Assembly: GCA_015680685.1 (NCBI GenBank)
Contig: MNCI01014464.1
Location: forward strand, 124,233 to 167,553
Reading direction: 5' to 3'
DNA: 43,321 bases
DNA from: Gnetum montanum
Lineage: Eukaryota; Streptophyta; Gnetopsida; Gnetales; Gnetaceae
Position numbers and translations under genes: made by a program. Numbering within the stretch: position 1 is the stretch's first letter; every line of letters begins with the position of its first letter. Below the pieces are notes generated by a model. It was not told the DNA's origin and made no database searches. It was given only the letters and a program-made list of their open reading frames with translations. Below, in pieces: positions 10,978 through 20,699 of this stretch.

Positions 10978-11600
10978 TATAATGGTTGAGATTTTAAAAA
11001 TATTATTAAAAAGGTTAATTCTTCTTTTATTCTAGATAATATTATGAAGATTGTGAACTTAGAAGAGGATGAATAAGTTCATGCCCAAAAATTAATAATA
11101 ATCACAACATAAAAATTACATGGTTCTCCAACTTGGGTGCCTCCACACTTGAAGGGTAGAATCCTTGCATACCTCTAGAATGTGTTGCTAAAAAAGTAAT
11201 TTTAAGGACACCAAAACTTAAACAATGTATGAATTACAATAGACCCTTAGGTCTCAAAAGCCCTAAGAAAACCTATGGATGATCTCTCTCAAGACACTCA
11301 TCCAACCCCTTAGGGTTTGACTTTTAGATTTAAAAAAAGTATGTTTGAACTATACACATATCCTCTTAAGGTATTAGAGGAAATGGAATAATGATTAAGG
11401 AAAGAATGAAACTTACATTTTAGATTCCTTACCCAAAGTACAAAGTATAAAGTAGAATACAAAAATGATAATCAATGATTGCTTTGCTAATGATTAACAA
11501 TTATAGTTACTTAAATAAACATTTGGGGAAGGAAGTGACATCCATTTTTAATAGATTTTCCTTACTTTTGAATGTTGAAATACTAGCAATGACTAGTTAA
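10978..11600. other. AT-rich stretch after the RNase H fragment
   Basis: A short Glu/Asp-rich tail of the RNase H frame may reach 11080. The remainder holds CCTTAGGGTTTGAC and similar AT-rich sequence without recognised coding content. It may be the far part of the minus-strand copia-like LTR that ends at 12145, but I could not fix its other end. Confidence 0.35.
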
Positions 11601-11619
11601 CAATTAACTAAGATGTATC

Positions 11620-11965
11620 CTTTGATGGTAGGAACATCTTTCTGGATTTTACACAAGGTTCAAAAGACATCTTCTTATTAATGTAGACATCTAGTTGAGG
11701 GAGAAGGCATCTTGTTTGGCATGAAGAAGTCTATTGAAAAATTTCTTGTAAGTAGGCAAGATGTCTTGTTAAAGATTTAGATGTCTCCCTTGGATGAATA
11801 GGCATCTCCTTTACAATATAAATGTCACTTAAACTTTATGTCTCATCTTAGTGTGAACATCTTTCTTGAATCTATAGATGTCAACTATAAGTTGTGAGTA
11901 GGTAGAAAAGACATCTCTTTTAGAGATAATATGTCTTTCTTAAGGAAAAGACATCTCCTATTTTT
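11620..11965. repeat. Array of AGATGTCT / AGACATCT words
   Basis: Roughly thirteen copies of the word, exact or with one mismatch, occur in about 340 bases, mixed between AGACATCT and its reverse complement AGATGTCT. Examples lie near 11665, 11684, 11758, 11780, 11910 and 11948. Both words are one CpG deamination away from the palindrome AGACGTCT. The array lies inside the probable LTR ending at 12145. A smaller array is at 14386-14540. Confidence 0.65.
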
Positions 11966-12145
11966 AGATATAATCCTTAAGCCTACCGAACTTGACTACT
12001 TACTTTATCTTTATCAACATTGGTAAGCTCATACATAAATCTCTTGTAATAAAGATTGAATGTTCCTCATAGTTCTAAAAACGATAAGGGTTAAGCAAAC
12101 ATGTTTTTCATTTTACATTATTTTTTTATACCAAAAATGTCAACA
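11966..12145 (-). mobile_element. End of a copia/SIRE-like 3' LTR (minus strand)
   Basis: On the minus strand a purine-rich tract at 12146-12160 (AAAAAGGGGAAGAT) is followed at 12145 by TGTTGACATTTTTGG. That is the usual junction of a polypurine tract with a 3' LTR in SIRE/Maximus copia elements. The LTR runs toward lower coordinates and probably includes the AGACATCT array. Its far end was not located. Confidence 0.55.
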
Positions 12146-12160
12146 ATCTTCCCCTTTTTG
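12146..12160 (-). other. Polypurine tract (minus strand)
   Basis: Read on the minus strand this is AAAAAGGGGAAGAT followed by TGTTGACA. It sets the orientation of the copia-like remnant. Confidence 0.6.
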
Positions 12161-12600
12161 GTGATGTCCAAAACTTAAAAAATGAGTTAGGATAAATAGT
12201 GCACTAATAGGGATTAAGCTATATAACAAAAATATTAGATGAAAAATATGTATAGTAATAGAGAAATAATAATAATAAGTATAGACTATGTATGACTGAG
12301 TTAAATTAATGTATACAACATAAAAAAAAGGAAAGATAAGACAAGAAATAGCAACCAAAACTCATTTACATAGATCCCCATAACTACCAAGGTCTAAACA
12401 TGTCTGTCATTGTCTACATAATTGTTCAAAACTATCATTGATCTATAAAGTTGTTTCTAATACAAAACATGTGGTGATACATTGTACGAACAAAAATGAC
12501 AACTACGCATACGTAAAATTATCCAAATCCTCATAAGTCAAAAATGTAATACCAACCCTATTACAAATTCCTCTTTTTGGACATCATCCAAAAGAGGTGA
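12161..12600. other. Noncoding stretch between PPT and ORF remnant
   Basis: AT-rich, with a second copy of a TTCCTCTTTTTGGACATCATCC-like sequence near 12570. That resembles the area around the polypurine tract and may be an internal duplication. No coding block was recognised. Confidence 0.35.
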
Positions 12601-14215
12601 TCAATCACTAAACTTAATATCATCCTCTAAATATGAAGAAGAATCAATAATTTTATAGGTTCTTCATTACTACTAGTGTTGAACCTAGAAATTTGCTACA
12701 CATCATCATCATCATCTAATGGGATTGCAACTAGAAAACATCTAGGATAGAGCTTCACCATAAAAATGTGTGGTAGTAGAAATGATATCATGGGAGGGAG
12801 TTGTTCTAGATGATGATGGAGTGTCTCGGTGCTAATAAGACATGGAAATATCTTACTCCCACTGAGATACAACATCAAAAAATGCTATCCATGGAAGTTT
12901 CTCAAAATATTGTGGAGCCTTATCAAGATGAAAGCATTTGAAGAGTCTAATAATGACTCCGCCTACACAAGTGGCTCCTAAAATATCTATTGTATCTCAT
13001 GAGTGGGATTCTCTTCATGCTCCCTATGAGCAGGTGGTGAACCACATGCAAGCTCCTTTGGTTTTGAAGGATTTTGAGAGTCATAAGCTCTAGATTGTCT
13101 TACTATTGCTGCATGTTGAATGGGCTCAGCATCATCATCTCTCTCTATCCAATGGGGAGTTTTAACCTCCTCAAACTTTAGTGCATCTAATGGGAGAGGA
13201 GGAATACTTTTTGAATCAAGGCATTTGGAGATGTTTGAGAGGTTACTGCCAAGCTTCCCAATAGGTTTGGTAATGGAACATAATGCCTTCTTTACTAATG
13301 AATTGACATAAGCACCAACTGATTTTGAGTAGCAAAGTTGTATAGGAGTGATGCATGAGAAGATGACAGTCTTGTTATCTCAATGTTTTAAGTATCTCAC
13401 TTCTTGTAGTACACTCAAAGGCTCCTCTTATCCTTGAGAATGGACAAATCTAGAGTAGGAATGCCTACCCAATATATGATGAGAATAATTAGCAAGGTAT
13501 GTCCAACGATGTGAAAGAAAGTGTACATCCTCAAAATATCATGACAGATAATGTGCCTTATATTAAATGGATATCTTGTCAAGATGCAATAAAAAAAACA
13601 CCTCAAGTGGAAGAAGATATTTATAATTTTTTATAAAATGATTAGTAAAAGGATGAAGGCATCTTGAGACATTTCATTTCCTCTATGTAAAGACATTGAT
13701 TTTCCAAAGATAATATCACAAAATTAACCATGTGAGGTTGGAATAATATCATTGCAAAATTTATCATCAAATGTGTTAATGACCATACTATATAGATCAG
13801 CACTTGTAAAGCCTAATAAATCATTTACAATGGAAGGAAAAACTTGAATCATAACACCTTTGATCATTGTGGTTACAGCCTAAGCATAAACATCAATGAT
13901 GATAATATTATAAAAGAACTCGTGAACTAGAACTTATGGAATCCCAACATTCATAATAATAAAAGTAAGCTAGCCTAGAGCTTTAAAATATGCAAGTAAC
14001 TAACATTGACATTTCTATCTAAAGCATAGATTATGCTTAATGATGAAAGAAATAGACTTGAAATTTTCAAACTTGTATTCAACATCTAAATAGCAAAAAT
14101 AAGGCTAATACTGCCTTGTTGCACCAACTCTTAATGAACCTTTCTTACCCTTGGACTTGCAAGAAGGATTGTGTGAAGTCCCTTTCTTGTGTCACATCAT
14201 GGATTTAAGCTAAAC
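12600..14215 (-). pseudogene. Possible envelope-like / plant-transposon-protein ORF remnant
   Basis: Minus-strand frames from 14200 down to 13420 contain a basic KGKKGS start, then FKALG and VGIPQVLVHEFFYN (read through one stop). Then come MIKGVMIQVFPSIVNDLLGF (about 13810-13870) and DAFILLLIIL. ILTRYPFNIRHIICHDILRM and IVGHTLLIILIIYWVGIP (about 13450-13580) follow. The order resembles the plant transposon protein domain often called envelope-like in SIRE/Calypso-type elements. That is recognition from memory and only moderately sure. Downstream (12680-13400) are acidic low-complexity pieces. Position just inside the 3' LTR, on the same strand as the polypurine tract, agrees with a third ORF. 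Many stops make it non-coding now. Confidence 0.45.
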
Positions 14216-15130
14216 TAAAGAGATGAAATAGCTAAGAGTTGATAGCCCTAGTCATCTGCTAGAATATGTTTATATGAAGAAGGATGAGAATGACACTAAG
14301 AAAAAGAATAAAAAGGATAATATAGAGCTTAGGATTAGAAAATATATCTTTAAAAAATTTTAACCAGTGAGATAGACATTTTTTAATCAAGTTATATGTC
14401 TTTCATGAGTCAAATTGAATCTAGAATAGATATCTCTATCTCAAAGTAGATGTCTCTTGGAAGATTTCTTTGCCATAGGAAAGATGTCTTGTCTAAGAAT
14501 GGGATGTATTGAAAAAATAGGGAGATGTCTTTGTAGGACTAGGATTTATACATGAGTTGGAAAAGATAAGGACAAAGGGATCAAGAATGAATAATAAACA
14601 TTTGTGCAATCAAGAATGCCTCATATGTAAAGCTACTAAAGAAAATGAATAAATAAATAAAATCCAATGAAGAAAACCTAAACTACCCTATCCTAAGAAA
14701 GGGAGGTTATGAATCATACCTTAATAAGATAAGGTCCTATCCCTATATCCTTACATAATGTGATGAGTCTTCTTGCATTAAGAGGTTTAATGGATGCATT
14801 AACTAGTTGTGCCTCTTGTTATGGTAGGAATTATTATGAGTGAAAATTGACACAACCTACATGAAACTAAGCTAGGTAGTTCATGGTCATCAAATGGTTT
14901 AGGAAAAACTAATCTTTTGAGTAATCTTTCTCACATTGAAAGGGAACTTGGAGATCAAAGGATAAATCTAGTAGTCTAAGTTAGATAATTTACCAATGTG
15001 AATGGTTATCAAGTAAAAAGGAATTACAAACATAGAAAATATCATGTTGAAAACATCTAAGCATAGTGAAAACACAATGCAATACAAAAGCATGATTGTA
15101 AGTGAAAACATTTAAAAATAACATGAAAAG
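14216..15130. other. AT-rich stretch with a short AGATGTCT array
   Basis: About seven AGATGTCT-like words lie at 14386-14540, as in the 11620-11965 array. They may mark the other LTR of the minus-strand copia-like element. No PBS complementary to a plant tRNA was found beside it. The rest shows no coding motif. Confidence 0.4.
15126..15130. repeat. Left target-site duplication AAAAG
   Basis: AAAAG directly precedes the solo LTR and is repeated at 15924-15928. Confidence 0.85.
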
Positions 15131-15923
15131 TGATGAGACGCGATATCTATAAATAAGAGGTGGCACTCCCCTCATTTCCCATCCTGGCTAGAAGTAGCGA
15201 AGCTCTGGCAGTTTGATCACTCCAGAGATAGATTAATTTCCCATGTGCCCGCAGTAGGAGTCCTAGAGTGAATGGATCTTTATTCGAGCAACATTGTACC
15301 TGAACACAAGTTGTGTATGACAATAAAGACGAACTTGATTGGATAAACCTTGCAATGCATGGATAGGATTTTATTTATTGTTATTTGTTGCTTTCCTAGA
15401 ATGTGGTACGAGTACAACTTGATTACGAGCATCTAAGGATGTGTACAGCTAGTCAAGGAATCGGCTGCTCATCGCACTTAGGCTAGTTAGGCTCTCTCAA
15501 CCCTTTCCTCCTAGTTAGGTGCCTCAATACAACCACTTCGAGCATGTGCGTTATGTGTGGTGATCCCAGTAACGATTAGCGTTTGGTAGCCACAGTTGCA
15601 TAGTTCAGGGTGTGTACGGTAAGTGGGAACAGATGCTGACGCTAGTTAATTTAGACTTAGGTCCTTAGTTAGAGTTAGTTAGTTCTCTCAACCCTTCACC
15701 CTTTAGCATAGGAGAAAAACCAGAAAAGACCATAAAAATCATATACCTCGGACTTACTTAACCATACATCGTGAAAACAACAAGTAAGTCTAGGAAGACA
15801 ATGATTGATTAACCCCAAGTGTTCCATGGGGCGTTTAGGCATTTAGTCTATGAAGTTCGACCGAATCACGCGTGCTACGCTCGTTTCGTATGGTTGAGTG
15901 TAGGGGTACCTCGCCACTCATCA
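15131..15923 (+). mobile_element. Solo LTR of family A
   Basis: 793 bp, TGATGAG to ACTCATCA, matching the LTRs at 2101-2909 and 40291-41088 along its length. It is flanked by a perfect 5-bp AAAAG duplication (15126-15130 and 15924-15928), and no PBS or internal region follows. This is the product expected from recombination between the two LTRs of one insertion. U3 is short: only one ACGCGATATC unit remains before TATAAATAAGAGG (15148-15160). Confidence 0.92.
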
Positions 15924-15928
15924 AAAAG
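15924..15928. repeat. Right target-site duplication AAAAG
   Basis: Copy of 15126-15130, next to the CA end of the solo LTR. Confidence 0.85.
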
Positions 15929-16429
15929 GAAACAAATCTATTAATGAATGCATGTAACCCAAGAAAGAAAATGAAAATATAAAAAATCTAAAGTGAAATC
16001 TAGACAAAAATAGAGATAAAAGATCCCAAAATAGAAAGCCCACATTTATAGGAAAAGACAAATGAACATTTAAAAATGTGTTTCTAGATGTGTACCAAAG
16101 ATTGGAGGCATTTGACGAGGAGCTATGTTACCTTGTTCTTGCTTAAATGGATGCATTGGTGCCTATATAACTGGAACAAAAGTAGATCCAATAGCTTATG
16201 ATTACAAAAGGAAGATCAAATCAATGTGTTGATTTGATTCTCAGTAGATCTTTGAGTATCAAAAAGATAGCATGAAGGAGATACAATATCTCAATAGTGG
16301 AAAGAAAAAAAATGTAAAAGAGAGGTAAAATAAGAAATAGATCTCTTGAAAGCAAAACATCAATAAGTTCTATCTAAAAAGTTGAAATGCTAGTTGGATG
16401 GTAATATATGTCAACCCCTTACATTTAAG
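15929..16429. other. Probable R-U5 part of a minus-strand LTR
   Basis: No coding content. On the minus strand it lies downstream of the TATA box at 16439-16449, so it may be the R-U5 part of the TAT-like 3' LTR. The LTR end was not found. Confidence 0.35.
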
Positions 16430-17192
16430 TGTATTCTCCTATTTATAGATTCAAAATGTCTAATAGACCATGTAGGAATGACACAATGGGGTGCATAGAA
16501 TCTTCTCAAAGCTTCTATAAGGTTCTAGATAGGAGACAAAGTATAAATTTTGATGTCAAACATTGAAAGTTTGACGTAGGATGTTAAAAGCTAAAAATAA
16601 AGTTTGACATCAGATATCGAAAGCAAGATCGATGTGAGACATTAAAAAATTTAATGTATGACATCAAAACTACTTTAATGTAGAATGCCAAAAGTTGGTG
16701 AGCTAACATTGAACATCAAAGATGATGTAAGACATTAAAAATCATATGCATGATGTCCAAAGTAAATTGGATGTCAAATGTCAAATTTGTAGGTGAAACC
16801 TAATTTCAAACATCAAATGTCTAATGCATGATGTCAAAAATCTGTTTGACAATCTAATGCTAAACAATGAAGATGAAATCAGCATGAGATTTCAAAAACC
16901 TAACGTAGAATGTTAAAAGTAAATTCTATTGTTGAATGTCAAAATTGAAGTAGAATCAAAATCAACATTGAAGGTGACATTGGATGTTGAAATTGATGGT
17001 ACAAAAGAAATGATGTAGTAAATGACAAAAAACATCATTTCTGGTAAGTTGAAGATAGAAGATTAGAAATAATATTGTAAATGACGTGATATGTCAAATC
17101 TAGACTACTAAAGATGGCCTCAAGTGCTAAAAAGCTATAGAGTATACGCAAGCCTTCAAATCAAGCTAGAAAAAGCCAAATTGGGTACAACA
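16430..17192 (-). mobile_element. U3/promoter part of the TAT-like 3' LTR with GACGTC-derived array
   Basis: On the minus strand a purine tract AAGAGGGAACAA (17193-17204) is followed by a TG start (TGTTGTACCC, 17192-17183). Then comes a 500-base zone (about 17055-16540) crowded with GATGTC, GACATC and a few surviving GACGT words, often next to AAA. A TATA box TCTATAAATAG lies at 16449-16439. This is the order U3 start, array, TATA. The LTR's 3' end was not located. It belongs with the minus-strand pol at 22930-26290. Confidence 0.5.
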
Positions 17193-17204
17193 TTGTTCCC
17201 TCTT
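17193..17204 (-). other. Probable polypurine tract of the TAT-like element
   Basis: Minus strand AAGAGGGAACAA, directly before TGTTGTACCC. Its strand matches the pol remnant upstream in the element. Confidence 0.45.
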
Positions 17205-17319
17205 GATGGATATTGCTAAAAAGCTAAAGAAGAATTTATCAAAAATAGACATAAGCTAATAAGCACTTGCAAGAGGATTTAACAAAGAGGAAAAATAGGA
17301 GAGAAAGTCTAGGATATCA

Positions 17320-18190
17320 CCAATACATCTACAATGGAGTGCTATGCCACAAAATTGGGGTATGGCTAGATTCCAAGAAGCACATAGAAATATAAATAAA
17401 GCATTCCCTAACCTACTCAAGTTTCTCAATCACACCCTCATTAGAATAAAGCAAAGACACTCAATAGACCTCACCAATGTAGAGCATAAAAAGAGAAAAG
17501 GAATGAAGAAATAAAGGTAGCTAGCATAAAGCAAAAAGAGAAAGAATAAGAAGTAGGGAAGCATATTAGAAACATTGCCAATACACCAATAGTGGAATAC
17601 TGTGTCATAGAAGTGGGAGACAGTTAGATTTTAGAGTCAAACTCATCCTTACCTCACTCATATGTAGAGTTCACAGTCCTTATGTCACCTCACACTTAAT
17701 ACTCCCTCACTTCATTAGGAAAGAGACACTCATTTAGCCTTACTAATGCTAAATATAGAAAGGAATGAAAATAAATGAGGAGAGGGGATTAGAGGAAGAC
17801 GAGAGAAATATAGTATAAGAATAGTAGAAATGATAGCATATGAATGTAGAGAGCAAAAAAGCAAGAAAAGAAAAGAGGATATCATCCACACACCTATCAT
17901 GAGAACGATGTTATGCCACAAAAGTGGGACATGGATAAATCCTACATACTATATGGCCAAAAACGATGCCATAGATATGATGAAGTAACCCCTCCATGTG
18001 CCACTCAATAATACACTTAATCACATCCTCATGTGAAGTAATAAGATATTCAGTCACTCAAAGACCTCAGTAGTTGCATACAAGATATAAAATAGAACCT
18101 AATAGATAACATAGGGAAATAAAAAAAATAACAAAGAAATAGCAAAAAAGTGAGATAGATGAGGGGGAATAGTAAAAGAAAGTACAAGAA
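17320..18190 (-). repeat. Three degenerate tandem repeats of about 260-310 bp
   Basis: Copies begin at about 17320, 17578 and 17886, giving periods of about 258 and 308. Each opens with CCAATAC/CCACACAC, then a TG-CC/TC-ACAAAA-GTGGGA-like block and TGGCTAGATT or its variant. Each continues through a 'CACTCA...GACCTCA' type segment and an A/G-rich tail. They lie between the end of the TAT-like pol and its polypurine tract. TAT/Ogre elements are known to carry variable tandem repeats there. Confidence 0.65.
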
Positions 18191-18222
18191 GAACAAAGTT
18201 TAAAATGAACCTATTATCTTGA

Positions 18223-18227
18223 TGTAG
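18223..18227. repeat. Left target-site duplication TGTAG
   Basis: TGTAG precedes the LTR at 18228 and recurs at 22860-22864, right after the other LTR. Confidence 0.88.
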
Positions 18228-18801
18228 TGTGACATCCCGTCCCCAGATGTCATGGCAAACGTCAAATATATGATATATTAGACATTATGCGTACAAAGAA
18301 AATATACCAATGTGAAATATAAGTGATATTTAGCATTATGTATAAAGGAAATAATAGGAAAAATGTAGAAGAAGAAAATAAGAGAATGCTTTATTGATAT
18401 GAAAAGGTGTATCTAGAGAGTGCTCTGAGAGAGTTTCTTGGGATTTTCTTCCTTTGGCATCTATCCCTTAAAGGCAATCCAACACTGCCACCACAGTTAG
18501 GCCTATAACCTGGCCAAAAGGGTGGGCCAGTCCCCTTCCTATCCCACTTCACCCAACTCCCATTACTCACCTCTCCAAGCTCCACAACTCCATGCTAGCA
18601 TGACCTCTAACCCCAGGTATAAATGCCTTACGTCAAACCCTCAAAGATTACCTCAAGAGACATGTCCGTTATTACAACATGCCCTTTTAGGTCTTAATTA
18701 CAACTACCCATTCAAGTCTTGTTAAGATAACAATAACACTTGTTATGAAGAGACACCATCTTCATTAGGCAACCACATCATTTGGGAATGGGGATGTGAC
18801 A
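18228..18801 (-). repeat. 3' LTR of the CCR4-carrying element
   Basis: 574 bp. On the plus strand it begins TGTGACATCCCGTCCCC and ends GGGGATGTGACA, so the termini form a near-perfect inverted repeat. It aligns with 22303-22859. Short open frames at 18391-18585 and 18522-18725 are present in both LTRs but are not conserved as proteins. Confidence 0.9.
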
Positions 18802-18814
18802 ATCTACCCCCCTT
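18802..18814 (-). other. Polypurine tract of the CCR4-carrying element
   Basis: Minus strand AAGGGGGGTAGAT followed by TGTCACATCC. It marks 18228-18801 as the 3' LTR and so gives the element's orientation. Confidence 0.8.
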
Positions 18815-19254
18815 AGGTTTCGTTGGTCCTCAAATGAATCCATGTTCTCTATGTTCTTCTATCTCCAATGTTTTCTTTCATGATCCTGTGCTCCAATAAT
18901 TTGATTCCTTCTTTGAACTTAAAGTCATTTCTTGCTTATTCTACAAATAAGATATATGTGAGAAAAAATATATGAAAAATTAAATATTACTTTCTTGATA
19001 CTTACTTCGTTTTCCATGATAATGATAAGAAGTGAATTAAAGATCTACCAACTACTATTCACTAGTTCTAACGAGGGTCACGCAATGTGCAACTCATATC
19101 TAGTTATCCAAGTGAAGGCAGGGCAAATTCTTTATTCCCAACTTGCATTTCCTTAGATATTTTATTAATTTAATTGAAATATAAATTAAACAATGAATAA
19201 AATAATAAGATCATCAAATAAAAGTAAGAGTGAGATACTTCTTGATCTTGATCA

Positions 19255-20420
19255 ACCTTATGAACTGATGGGAATAACTATAATTCTACCATAAGTGGTA
19301 TATGATCAAATGGTCTTATTCATGATGGTAAGGCTTGATCTTGATTCTTCTCAACTTCTTCTTTAGAAATCAAATCTAGTAACTTGGTAAATTGAAAGAA
19401 TTGAGTATCATACCAAATATAATCCAAAGTCTCGATGAAGAATGTTGTTGATCCATCTTCATTAATCATTGTAGAATAATTTGTAAACTGTGGTTCTTGA
19501 TGAGTGCTATCCATCAACATCATCTATTCTTGAATTCTAGAATCTAAATTATCTACTAAAAATTCAAAGTAAGTAGAATATGCACTAGCTAATTGAATTG
19601 CATGTTGAATTGATGGAAACATCTTCTTCAAGTCAAGTTCATCTTCCAAAGATTCCTTTACATATCCATATTTTAGAAATTGATAAACACTACTTCCAAC
19701 TTTGGCATTGAAGTCTCCATAAAGAATAAATGAAACTGGATCGATACAACTTAGGAATAACCTCTTCTTCAAACTTTCTTCTATCTACTTAATCAAGTAT
19801 GCTCCTTGACAAAGTCTAACATCTGAACATGTGGGTTTGGCAATTAAATGTGTGTTAACCATGCATACACATCTTTCTTATAGATGAACTTTTAGAATCA
19901 CTGCTAGGGCTATGTGATTTTTCCGAAATCTTGATTGTTCTTTCTTTCCCATCTCTTGAAGTTCTAGAATTTCAAAAATCATATTTTCTAAACTCTATTC
20001 AAATCTTTATACCAATTCAAACTTAGCTTCTTTATAAAAGATTGCACAACCATCCATGTTGGAATTCCTACAATATGCTAATCTATACGGCTCAAAAGAA
20101 GAACTTCCATAAGAACCTTTTTGCTTATAAATACCTTTGTATCCCATCTTTTCCAAATATGGTTGAAATTGATATAGAAATTCCATTATGACATCAACAT
20201 CCAAATCTTTTAATTCTGCTAAGATACGCGGGTATCGATATTTGTGCTAATCTAAGGCCCATCATGGACATAGCGGATATTGTTTCTTACTCACTAGAGA
20301 TCTTGCAAGCACATTGCATGTTGCAACTTTCATTCCGATTCTTGGATTCTTATCTAGATCATTTCTCTTCATGAATATCATACTCCTTGTTGAAACAAGA
20401 TTTTGTGTCTCCATGTTATT
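19255..20420 (-). pseudogene. CCR4-type (EEP superfamily) deadenylase-like nuclease, captured retro-copy
   Basis: Minus-strand translation follows the CCR4/nocturnin nuclease domain from start to end. The blocks in order are VATCNVLARS (CNVLA at 20318-20304), RILAELKDLDVDVI and YLEKMGYKGIYKQK. Next are DGCAIFYKEAKFELV, NHIALAVILKV and NTHL (19856-19845). Then come SDVRLCQGAYLI, GDFNAKVGSSVYQFL (GDFNA at 19718-19704) and PQFTNY. The last are TLDY (19433-19419) and FDHIPLMVEL (FDHIP at 19310-19296). The catalytic Asn, His, Asp-x-Asn and last Asp-His positions survive. The metal-binding Glu block is altered (VIMEF). There is no intron over 1.1 kb, whereas plant CCR4 genes I know are multi-exon, so a cDNA origin is inferred. 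One frameshift lies between 20007 and 19930. At least seven stops interrupt it, some at Trp positions (TGG to TGA/TAG). The normal enzyme shortens mRNA poly(A) tails. Confidence 0.85.
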
Positions 20421-20539
20421 TTGCCCTATGTTTTAATAACAAGATGGATTAATATACCCTTTTCTTAACAATTGAAGATTGTTCTATTTCTTAAACTAAT
20501 TCTCCAACTAATACATCAACTAATAATCAACTACATCAA

Positions 20540-20690
20540 TTGAATAACTATATTATCTATTTTTATATTATCTAATTTTAGTAATAATTAACGACATCAT
20601 ATAATTTTAGTAATATGTAACTGTGTTATCTAATTTTAGTAATATATAATTACATTACCTGATTTTTAGTAATATTTAACTATATTATTT
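20540..20690. repeat. About 30-bp tandem repeats (TAATTTTAGTAATA)
   Basis: TAATTTTAGTAATA or close variants recur about four times at a spacing near 29-32 bases, separated by TTATCTA/TAACTATATTA-type linkers. The array lies just upstream (minus sense) of the nuclease sequence. Confidence 0.7.
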
Positions 20691-20699
20691 TTTTATAAC

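Noticed and set aside
16540-17055. GATGTC-rich zone as a CRISPR-like array
   Set aside because: Words are short, irregularly spaced and in both orientations, with no constant repeat or spacer length; the context is a plant LTR.
18391-18725. Pro/Gly/Arg-rich open frames in the LTRs at 18391-18725 and 22458-22783
   Set aside because: They recur only because the LTR is repeated; the changes between copies do not respect codons.
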